DNA of 64,000 nt. It comes from Autumnicola musiva (GTDB lineage Bacteria > Bacteroidota > Bacteroidia > Flavobacteriales > Flavobacteriaceae). Where the stretch lies: assembly GCF_031846585.1 (NCBI RefSeq), contig NZ_JAVRHK010000009.1:1-64000 (forward strand), in the 5' to 3' direction. The position numbers and the translations under genes are program-made. Below the pieces are notes generated by a model that saw nothing but the letters and a program-made list of their open reading frames with translations, was not told the origin of the DNA and made no database searches. This document shows positions 1-6,171 of this stretch, piece by piece; within the stretch, counting starts at the first letter, position 1; the number at the start of each line of letters is the position of its first letter.

Positions 1-93
1 TCTAACTTCTAACTTCTAACTTCTAACTTCTAACTTCTAACTTCTAACTTCTAACTTCTAATTTCTAACTTCTAACTTCTAACTTCTAACTTC
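1..93. repeat. Heptanucleotide tandem repeat (unit TTCTAAC)
   Basis: About thirteen head-to-tail copies of the 7-base unit TTCTAAC fill the first 93 bases, with one variant copy near position 61 (ATTTCTAAC). The array is cut by the window start, so its full length is unknown. It ends three bases before the panB stop codon, so in panB orientation it is the immediate 3' region. The regular unit and near-perfect copies are typical of an array that changes length by slipped-strand replication. No coding role is apparent because the unit contains TAA and TAG in several frames. Confidence 0.9.
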
Positions 94-95
94 AT

Positions 96-914
96 TTAGT
101 ATTGTTCCTCGTCTGATGGGAAATCACGGTTTTTTACATCCCTGGTATAACTCTCAAAAGCATCCGTCATTTGTGAATGTAGATCTGCATACCTTCTTAA
201 AAACCGCGGATTAAATTCGTGCGTCATTCCAAGCATATCATGTACTACAAGAACCTGTCCGTCCACTCCGTTTCCCGCACCAATCCCTATAACCGGAATG
301 GTAAGGCTTTCTGCTACTTCTTTTGCCAGTTTAGCAGGAACTTTTTCCAAAACCACCGCAAAACACCCCATTTTTTCCAGGAGTAAAGCATCAGATTTTA
401 ACTTTTCGGCCTCCTGTTCTTCCTTTGCGCGAACGGTATAAGTTCCGAATTTATAAATAGATTGCGGGGTTAATCCCAGATGTCCCATAACGGGAATCCC
501 GGCATGTAGAATCCTTTTAATGGAATCTTTAACTTCTTTTCCACCTTCCAGTTTAACGGCATGTGCGCCACTTTCTTTCATTATCCTAATTGCAGAACGC
601 AAGGCTTCTTTCGGGTCGCTTTGGTAACTTCCAAATGGTAAATCCACTACTACGAGAGACCTGTTTATAGCGCGAATAACACTGGAAGCATGATAAATCA
701 TATGGTCCAGCGTAATAGGCAGGGTAGTTTCATGCCCGGCCATTACGTTACTGGCAGAATCGCCAACCAGGATGACATCTACCCCTGCACCATCCACAAT
801 TTTGGCCATGGTAAAATCGTAAGCGGTAAGCATGGCAATTTTTTCACCATGTTTCTTCATATCTACAAGAGATTTTACCGTAATTCTTTTATACTCTTTC
901 TTAGCAACAGACAT
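96..914 (-). CDS. panB: 3-methyl-2-oxobutanoate hydroxymethyltransferase (ketopantoate hydroxymethyltransferase)
   Basis: PanB transfers a hydroxymethyl group from 5,10-methylenetetrahydrofolate to 2-oxoisovalerate, giving ketopantoate, the first step of pantothenate and coenzyme A synthesis; it is cytosolic. The 272-residue length is normal. The family signatures are visible: LTAYDFTMAKIVD near residue 30, VGDSASNVMAGHETTLPIT near residues 50-70 carrying metal and substrate ligands, KLEGG near residue 120, MGHLGLTPQS near residue 143, and PVIGIGAGNGVDGQVLV near residue 207. The first ATG gives a sensible N-terminus. It stands alone, divergent from the XRE regulator, and a heptamer repeat abuts its stop codon. 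No other pantothenate gene is in the window. Confidence 0.96.
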   Translation of the reverse strand: MSVAKKEYKRITVKSLVDMKKHGEKIAMLTAYDFTMAKIVDGAGVDVILVGDSASNVMAGHETTLPITLDHMIYHASSVIRAINRSLVVVDLPFGSYQSDPKEALRSAIRIMKESGAHAVKLEGGKEVKDSIKRILHAGIPVMGHLGLTPQSIYKFGTYTVRAKEEQEAEKLKSDALLLEKMGCFAVVLEKVPAKLAKEVAESLTIPVIGIGAGNGVDGQVLVVHDMLGMTHEFNPRFLRRYADLHSQMTDAFESYTRDVKNRDFPSDEEQY

Positions 915-969
915 TAGATTCTTTTTTGTTGGAGTAAAAGTAGTAAATTAGTTAACCACGTTCAAAATG

Positions 970-997
970 AAATCATGAAAGTACCTGATCATGATTT
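970..997. promoter_or_regulatory. Inverted repeat between panB and XRE regulator
   Basis: The arms AAATCATGA (970-978) and TCATGATTT (989-997) are perfect 9-base inverted repeats separated by 10 bases. The dyad lies in the 228-base divergent region between panB and the XRE-type regulator, a usual place for an operator. No T-tract follows, so a terminator is unlikely. Binding by the neighbouring regulator is an inference. Confidence 0.5.
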
Positions 998-1049
998 GAA
1001 TCCGATTCTTTCAGTTTTTTCGACTGGAAATAACAAGAGTTTTACCGAT

Positions 1050-1067
1050 TATGACAAAATTGTCATA
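1050..1067. promoter_or_regulatory. Perfect palindrome TATGACAA-AA-TTGTCATA (candidate operator)
   Basis: Two perfect 8-base arms separated by two bases lie 76 bases upstream of the XRE regulator start. A closely related dyad (TGACA-N3-TGTCA, then TA) lies at 6078-6090 upstream of dnaK. The shared core TGACA...TGTCATA suggests one DNA-binding protein acts at both promoters; this is an inference. A weak -7-like TAAACTTG follows at about 1077. Confidence 0.55.
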
Positions 1068-1142
1068 GAAACGTCGTAAACTTGGCGTTATCACGAATAA
1101 AGAGACTCCGTATTTTTACTCAATAATTTATAGCTAAATAAA

Positions 1143-1715
1143 GTGGAAAGATCAAAATTACACAAAAGAGTAAAAGACTTAAAAGTAAGACAAAATTTGT
1201 CTCAAGAGGAGCTGGCTGTTAAAGCAGGATTAAGTTTGAGGACAATTCAACGGATTGAAAATGGAGAATCTGTTCCAAGAGGAGATAGTTTAAGGAAACT
1301 TTCTATAGCATTACAGGTAACTCCTGATGATTTAATCGACTGGCAGATTCAGGAAGATAAAAATGTAGTAAAGATGCTGAATTTATCTCAGTTAGGTTTT
1401 CTGGCTTTTCCAATTTTAGGTATAGTAATTCCGTTGGCAATATGGATTTTAAAAAAGGATAAAACCAAATATGTAGATTCCGTTGGTAAATCAATTCTTA
1501 ATTTTCAAATAACATGGACAATTTCATTATTCAGCTTTTACCTTCTTTTTATGTTAAATGCAATTTTGCATATTGGGATCATTTCAATGTCAATGTTTTT
1601 CATAATTCTCGCTGGTTTATATTTGTACAACCTGTACCTGATCATTAGAAATACATTGTTCATAAATAGAATTGTAAGAATACAATATAAACCAGCTATT
1701 AAATTTTTAAATTAA
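1143..1715 (+). CDS. XRE-family HTH regulator with C-terminal membrane domain (DUF4870-like)
   Basis: A 190-residue protein with two parts. Residues 5-62 form a Cro/C1-type helix-turn-helix (LSQEELAVKAGLSLRTIQR followed by ENGESVPRG). Residues 80-185 contain hydrophobic segments separated by a short polar stretch (ILKKDKTKYVDSVGKSILNF), the pattern of the DUF4870 family of small membrane proteins. It is therefore probably a membrane-anchored DNA-binding regulator. The start is a GTG at 1143, as no in-frame ATG precedes the HTH. Two palindromes upstream (970-997 and 1050-1067) are candidate operators. The gene that follows 17 bases later encodes a secreted NTF2-like protein and may be co-transcribed. 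The signal it senses is unknown. Confidence 0.85.
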   Translation: MERSKLHKRVKDLKVRQNLSQEELAVKAGLSLRTIQRIENGESVPRGDSLRKLSIALQVTPDDLIDWQIQEDKNVVKMLNLSQLGFLAFPILGIVIPLAIWILKKDKTKYVDSVGKSILNFQITWTISLFSFYLLFMLNAILHIGIISMSMFFIILAGLYLYNLYLIIRNTLFINRIVRIQYKPAIKFLN

Positions 1716-1732
1716 TCTAATATTTTCATACT

Positions 1733-2317
1733 ATGAAACCTAATCTCACTATTCTCGCGTTGTTCTTCTTCGGAATTTGTCTTGCCCAGGAACCCGGGGA
1801 TAAAAATACTTCTGCTGAATTTGAAATTGAAGAAAATGAAAAGGCAGCAGCCAGGGATGCCGCTGTTAAATTAGTTGAAGATTTCTTTGTGGCGTTTCAC
1901 AAAAAAGACACTGCTGCAATGAGAGAATTTGCCCATCGCGATGTTGTGATGCGTTCTGTAGCTGTAGATACTGCAGGAAATAATACGGTAACCACAGCAT
2001 CTTATTCCGAGTTTCTAAAATCAATGACCTCTATCCCTGAATCTGCAAAATTTGAAGAGCGTTTACATTCATTTGCTGTACATGCTTCAGGTGAACTGGC
2101 CAGTGTCCTTACTCCGTATTCAATGTATATAAATGAGGAATTAAAACATTGCGGGGTGAATTCTTTCCAGCTGGTGAAAGTGGGAGAGGAGTGGAAAATC
2201 CTTTATCTGATAGATACCCGCAGATCTGAAGGTTGTGAAGAATTTGAAGCCCGGGAACGATCTGGAGGAGAAACAAAACAAGTTCTGGATAAAGCTCCCG
2301 ATTTCGATAATCAATAA
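1733..2317 (+). CDS. Secreted NTF2-like (SnoaL/DUF4440-type) protein
   Basis: 194 residues beginning with a cleavable signal peptide (NLTILALFFFGICLAQ, cut after Ala-Gln), so it is exported to the periplasm. Residues 40-165 have the composition and pattern of the NTF2-like alpha+beta cone fold: an amphipathic helix (AAVKLVEDFFVAFHKKDTAA), then MREFAHRDVVMRSV, a beta-rich middle and a final strand FQLVKVGEEWKILYLIDTRR. Such domains are small enzymes or ligand-binding proteins, and the substrate cannot be predicted. It follows the XRE regulator by 17 bases and may share its transcript. A strong hairpin follows at 2321-2403. The tail beyond residue 170 is charged and looks disordered. Confidence 0.7.
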   Translation: MKPNLTILALFFFGICLAQEPGDKNTSAEFEIEENEKAAARDAAVKLVEDFFVAFHKKDTAAMREFAHRDVVMRSVAVDTAGNNTVTTASYSEFLKSMTSIPESAKFEERLHSFAVHASGELASVLTPYSMYINEELKHCGVNSFQLVKVGEEWKILYLIDTRRSEGCEEFEARERSGGETKQVLDKAPDFDNQ

Positions 2318-2320
2318 TAA

Positions 2321-2403
2321 AAAAAGGCCTGAAGTCATCTTTGCGAGGAGTTAATCGAAGCAAATTTAGACTTCGCCAACGCAACATCTTTTCAGGCCTT
2401 TTT
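2321..2403. terminator. Bidirectional terminator containing a decayed dispersed-repeat-like hairpin
   Basis: Outer arms AAAAAGGCCTGAA (2321-2333) and TTCAGGCCTTTTT (2391-2403) are perfect complements with A and T tracts, so the element can end both the plus-strand NTF2-like gene and the minus-strand alcohol dehydrogenase gene. Nested inside are TTGCG/CGCAA (2341-2345 with 2380-2384) and CGAAG/CTTCG (2356-2360 with 2371-2375). The inner text TTGCGAGGAG...CGAAGCAA resembles a dispersed intergenic repeat that I recall from many Bacteroidota genomes (GTCATTGCGAGGAG...CGAAGCAATCT). Confidence 0.8.
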
Positions 2404-2421
2404 CAAAAAAGTATTCAATAT

Positions 2422-3423
2422 TTATGGCCTTAATACCACTCTGAACCTTGCTTTATTATTTATCATTTTGCCGTAAGCTTCATTTACTTTATCAAGCGGG
2501 AATTCTTCTATCATAGGAGTGGTTCCGCTCAAAGCACTAAAATTAAGCGTGTCTTCAGAATCCATTGCAGTACCGCTTGCCCAGCCGGCTGCGGTTTTTC
2601 TTCCCATAAGCAGTTGCATTGGAGAAACTTCAACAGGCTCTCCTGTTGCGGCCACCATAACAATTTTTCCATTTACCCCAATACCGTCTATAACAGAACT
2701 TATTGCCTTACTGCTAGGCGCGGTGGCCAGAATTAGATCGGCGCCACCCAGCTTCTGCAGTTCTTCTGCGGCATCTTTTTCTCCCGCATTTATAAAGTGA
2801 TGCGCACCCAATTCTTTCGAAAGCTCTTTTTTATCATCGCTGGTAGAAATTGCTACCGTGCGCATGCCCATTTTTGCAGCATATTGAACGGCAAGGTGTC
2901 CTAATCCGCCAATTCCCTGAACAGCTACCGTATCTCCAGCGGTAACGCCGGCATTTCTTATAGCATTAAAAACGGTGATTCCCGCACAGAGTAACGGTGC
3001 GGCATCTGCTGAGGATAATTCATCAGGGACGCTTGCCACGGCTTCATGTGGGGCCGTCATATATTCGGCGTAACCTCCATCATAAGAAATACCGCTTATT
3101 TTAGCATTTTCACAATTTATGAAATCTCCTCGGCGGCAGGGTTTGCAGGTAAAGCAATGGCCGCCATGCCAGCCTACGCCCACACGCTGGCCTTTTTCCC
3201 ATTTGGTTACCCGTTCTCCAACTTCCTCTACAATTCCTACAACTTCATGACCTGGTACCCGGGGATAATCAATGGGAAATACACCTTCTTTTACAATAGC
3301 ATCGCTATGGCATATTCCGCAGGCTTCCACCTTTATTAAAATTTCATTTTCTTTTGGAGAAGGTTTTTCGACATCTACAACAACAAAATCGCCACCTTTT
3401 TCTTTTACTTGTACAGCTTTCAT
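2422..3423 (-). CDS. Zinc-dependent alcohol dehydrogenase (AdhP-type)
   Basis: A 333-residue medium-chain dehydrogenase/reductase that oxidises an alcohol or reduces an aldehyde with NAD(P)(H) in the cytosol. Catalytic zinc ligands are seen at CGICHSD (Cys and following residues near 37), PGHEVVGIVEEVG (His and Glu near 59) and the Cys of PLLCAGIT near 144. The structural zinc site is the four-cysteine lobe HCFTCKPCRRGDFINC near residues 88-103. The nucleotide-binding Rossmann motif GIGGLGHLAVQYA lies near 170. The layout matches the AdhP/AdhT group of ethanol-active enzymes; the true substrate is unknown. The gene is monocistronic, with the bidirectional hairpin at 2321-2403 just past its stop. 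Confidence 0.92.
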   Translation of the reverse strand: MKAVQVKEKGGDFVVVDVEKPSPKENEILIKVEACGICHSDAIVKEGVFPIDYPRVPGHEVVGIVEEVGERVTKWEKGQRVGVGWHGGHCFTCKPCRRGDFINCENAKISGISYDGGYAEYMTAPHEAVASVPDELSSADAAPLLCAGITVFNAIRNAGVTAGDTVAVQGIGGLGHLAVQYAAKMGMRTVAISTSDDKKELSKELGAHHFINAGEKDAAEELQKLGGADLILATAPSSKAISSVIDGIGVNGKIVMVAATGEPVEVSPMQLLMGRKTAAGWASGTAMDSEDTLNFSALSGTTPMIEEFPLDKVNEAYGKMINNKARFRVVLRP

Positions 3424-3570
3424 AACTTTTATTTTTTTGGTTTCTGAAGTTACAAAAAAGAGAGGTTTAGCTGCTTAATCCTTTGTTAAATCACTACTAT
3501 ACGAGCTGAAAGCGAAAATCTAAAATTATTTTCTAATTCATAATCTGGGACGTGACTAGCTTCCTGAATT

Positions 3571-4191
3571 TTACTGAAGTTTTGGAATAAGGAAAAATAT
3601 AATAATACTGTTATTCATTGTATGCATCAAAATTGGCCAGATAAGGCCGTTGTTTTCGATCTTTATTTTTCCGAAGAAATATCCCGCGATTATCCTGGGG
3701 AAAATCAGTAGGAACAGGGCAATATTAATTTGAAAAACTTCCACGTAATTATAAATATGAACCAGGCCGAAGAGAAATGCGAAGAGCAGCCATAATGGTT
3801 TATAATATCGGGTAAGGATTTTCTGTAAACCTGAAATTAAATTTTGAGGAGTGAATTCCTTCAGAAATAAAAATATAAGTACTGCTGAAACCAGTAAAAC
3901 TGCAAAGCTAACCATCCAGTGGACACCTTCGGGAATCAAGAAAGCTCCAAAGATGGTAAGCCAGGTACAAATAAAGAAAAAAATATCTGTGGCAGACGGT
4001 TTTATAAGGCTTCTGAAAATTCCTTCTTCCATTACCGGCGCAACAATTAATGCCATGATGGCGAACCTGAGCGGACTTTCCTCCAGCATCTGGAAAAGTT
4101 CTGTTTGCTGATATTCGTCTAAATCTATTCCCGGAAAAATACTGTCCAGGATTCCCATTATTGAGAAAAACCCGAAATAACAGGCCACCAT
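3571..4191 (-). CDS. CPBP-family intramembrane metalloprotease-like protein (start uncertain)
   Basis: An integral membrane protein of 206 residues from the first ATG. The CPBP (Abi/Rce1-like) pattern is visible: ALIVAPVMEEGIFRSL near residues 50-63 carries the EExxxR motif, FAFLFGLVHIYNY near 140 supplies the FxxxH motif, and a final segment NGLIWPILMHTMNNS carries the conserved His/Asn. These are the catalytic residues of the Rce1-type glutamate/histidine proteases. The reading frame stays open for 22 codons upstream of this ATG to position 4257, with no other ATG, and those codons look like a normal cytoplasmic lead-in to the first membrane helix. The true start may be a non-ATG codon such as ATT at 4257, just after the sdaA stop. 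Its closeness to sdaA suggests co-transcription. Confidence 0.82.
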   Translation of the reverse strand: MVACYFGFFSIMGILDSIFPGIDLDEYQQTELFQMLEESPLRFAIMALIVAPVMEEGIFRSLIKPSATDIFFFICTWLTIFGAFLIPEGVHWMVSFAVLLVSAVLIFLFLKEFTPQNLISGLQKILTRYYKPLWLLFAFLFGLVHIYNYVEVFQINIALFLLIFPRIIAGYFFGKIKIENNGLIWPILMHTMNNSIIIFFLIPKLQ

Positions 4192-4269
4192 GAAAACATA
4201 GTTGCGAATTAGGTTCTTTACTTTATTTGCTGAAGTTTCCAGGGCCGGTAATTTAATTTAACTTCAGGT

Positions 4270-5694
4270 TTAACAATCGCTTAGATTAACCTTGACTGCC
4301 AGGCCGCCTTCCGAAGTCTCCTTGTATTTGGAGTTCATATCTTTGGCGGTGTCCCACATGGTTTCAATCACTTTATCTAAGGAAACTTTTGCTTTAGTCG
4401 CATCACTTTCAAGGGCAATTTCGGCAGCGTTAATAGCCTTTATTGCTCCCATGGCATTTCGTTCTATACATGGCACCTGCACAAGTCCGGCAATTGGATC
4501 ACAGGTTAATCCAAGGTGGTGCTCCATGGCAATTTCACTGGCCATTAGAACCTGTTCCGGCGTTCCGCCAAGAAGTTCGCAAAGTCCTCCCGCGGCCATG
4601 GCTGAAGAAACGCCAATTTCGGCCTGGCAACCACCCATAGCTGCAGAAATTGTTGCTCCTTTTTTAAACAGACTTCCAATTTCTCCCGCCACCAGCATAA
4701 AGCGCTTTAGATCTTCAAAAGTGGCATTATGATTTTCAATAACTATATAATACATCATCACGGCAGGTACGGTTCCTGCGCTGCCATTTGTTGGCGCAGT
4801 TACCACCCGGCCTAGGGAAGCATTAACTTCATTTACACTTAATGCAAAGCAGCTAACCCATTTCAGGATTTGGCGGAATTTCACTTCGGTGTTTCTAATG
4901 GCGGTAATCCAATCTTCCTGATTATTATATTTGCTGTCTCCCATAAGCCGCTGGTGCATCTCAAAGGCACGGCGTTTTACATTGAGGCCACCGGGGAGTG
5001 TACCTTCGGTGTGGCATCCAATATACATGGATTCTAGCATCACATCCCAAACCTGCCTTAAACCAGTATTTATTTCATCTTCACTGCGCATGGATTTTTC
5101 GTTCTCCAGTACGATTTCAGAAATGCTTTTATTTTCAGAATGGCAATAGGCCAGAAGTTCCTTTCCTTTTTCTATTGGGAAAGGAAATTCATCAAATTCA
5201 GCTTTCTTCTTTTTGGCATTTTTGCGCTCTTTTTTTACCACAAATCCGCCGCCTATGGAATAGAAGGAAGAGGAGATTTTTTTATCATTTTTAAGCGTGG
5301 CCCTGAAGGTCATGCCGTTAGGATGAAATTCCAGAAACTTTCGGTTGAATTGCACATCTTCCCGGATGTTGAAATCAATTTCTTTTTCACCGTTAAGCGG
5401 AAGGATATTCCTGTTCCTGATACTCTCAATTTCCTGTTCAATAATACCTATATCCATAGTTACGGGATCATGCCCGCACAGGCCCAGAATAGTGGCAATA
5501 TCTGTAGCATGGCCTTTCCCTGTTAAAGAAAGTGAACCATACAGATCAATATGAATATGTTCCACTTCCCGAAATTGTTGTTTTTCTTTAAGCTCTTTAA
5601 TCCAGCGCTGCGCAGCTCGCCAGGGACCCAGAGTATGGGAGCTGGAAGGCCCTACGCCAACTTTCAGCATATCAAATACGCTAATACATTCCAT
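4270..5694 (-). CDS. sdaA: L-serine ammonia-lyase (single-chain, iron-sulfur type)
   Basis: This enzyme deaminates L-serine to pyruvate and ammonia using a [4Fe-4S] cluster. The chosen start gives MECISVFDMLKVGVGPSSSHTLGPW, the standard N-terminus of the beta domain; a further seven codons upstream (to 5715) are open but look non-native. The C-terminal alpha domain has the cluster cysteines in GGCQAEIGVSSAMAAGG and in CDPIAGLVQVPCIERNAMGA. At 474 residues the protein matches the fused type found in gamma-proteobacteria and Bacteroidota. A lysine-rich insertion (KKERKNAKKKKAEFDEF, near residue 155) is the only unusual segment. It is followed on the same strand by the CPBP gene. Confidence 0.95.
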   Translation of the reverse strand: MECISVFDMLKVGVGPSSSHTLGPWRAAQRWIKELKEKQQFREVEHIHIDLYGSLSLTGKGHATDIATILGLCGHDPVTMDIGIIEQEIESIRNRNILPLNGEKEIDFNIREDVQFNRKFLEFHPNGMTFRATLKNDKKISSSFYSIGGGFVVKKERKNAKKKKAEFDEFPFPIEKGKELLAYCHSENKSISEIVLENEKSMRSEDEINTGLRQVWDVMLESMYIGCHTEGTLPGGLNVKRRAFEMHQRLMGDSKYNNQEDWITAIRNTEVKFRQILKWVSCFALSVNEVNASLGRVVTAPTNGSAGTVPAVMMYYIVIENHNATFEDLKRFMLVAGEIGSLFKKGATISAAMGGCQAEIGVSSAMAAGGLCELLGGTPEQVLMASEIAMEHHLGLTCDPIAGLVQVPCIERNAMGAIKAINAAEIALESDATKAKVSLDKVIETMWDTAKDMNSKYKETSEGGLAVKVNLSDC

Positions 5695-5979
5695 GTGTGT
5701 GGTTTTAACATGCAAAGGTAGAGATTAGGTTACAGACGGTGAAATAAAAAGCGATGGTCTAAATCTATATGTGTATTAAGATTTAAGTTTTGGACCTTGT
5801 ATCAACTATTCGTTGTTCATGGTTTATAGTCTTTTGTAAAGGTTCAAAATTCATTCTGTTTTTGATGAATTTAACCCCCACCCTTAAAAAAGGCTGGGAG
5901 CTTTGGTTCTACTGGAAGTTAGGGAATATTGCTATGAACTCTTCAACTCTATACTCCAAACCTCAAAGAAACCTGCATT

Positions 5980-6045
5980 AGGATAGGAGCGGCATCCCGC
6001 GAAATTTTCTTCGCGGATACAGCAGATAGCCCGGCCCCTTAATGG
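5980..6045 (+). repeat. GC-rich structured intergenic element (hairpin)
   Basis: The sequence GGATAGGAGCGGCATC, a hairpin CCGCGAA-ATTTTC-TTCGCGG (about 5997-6016), then GATACAGCAGATAGC and CCCGGCCCC stand out from AT-rich surroundings. The pattern of AGCGGCATCC, a variable stem, then GGATA-AGC-GATAGC matches my recollection of a recurrent intergenic element in flavobacterial genomes. It may be a small structured RNA or a repeat. Only one copy is seen here. Confidence 0.5.
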
Positions 6046-6077
6046 AATGGAAAGGAATGCCATATTAAGAATGAATG

Positions 6078-6098
6078 TGACAACCTGTCATAACTTTT
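6078..6098 (+). promoter_or_regulatory. dnaK promoter region with TGACA-N3-TGTCA dyad
   Basis: TGACA (6078-6082) and TGTCA (6086-6090) form an inverted repeat immediately followed by TAACTTTT (6091-6098), which fits the Bacteroidota -7 element TAnnTTTG at all but the last base. The dyad would overlap the promoter and could control dnaK. The same core occurs at 1050-1067 upstream of an XRE regulator. Confidence 0.5.
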
Positions 6099-6171
6099 TC
6101 GCTGGCATAAAGATTGACTTTAACTGATCGAGAAATTGAAACAATAACATATAAAATCAACGTATAAAGTT

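Larger units (their letters stand above)
5695..6171. other. Intergenic region between sdaA and dnaK
   Basis: About 480 bases with no convincing gene. A 63-codon open frame at 5790-5981 has no recognisable features and overlaps the structured element at 5980-6045. The region holds that GC-richer hairpin element, then a TGACA/TGTCA dyad (6078-6090) and TAACTTTT (6091-6098), which may be the dnaK promoter. The first 220 bases, divergent from sdaA, show nothing else. Confidence 0.6.

Noticed and set aside
1..93. CRISPR array at the window start
   Set aside because: The units are 7 bases long with no spacers, so this is a simple tandem repeat.
5790..5981. 63-codon open frame between sdaA and dnaK
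   Set aside because: No recognisable domain or signal peptide, AT-rich, and it runs into the structured element; likely chance.
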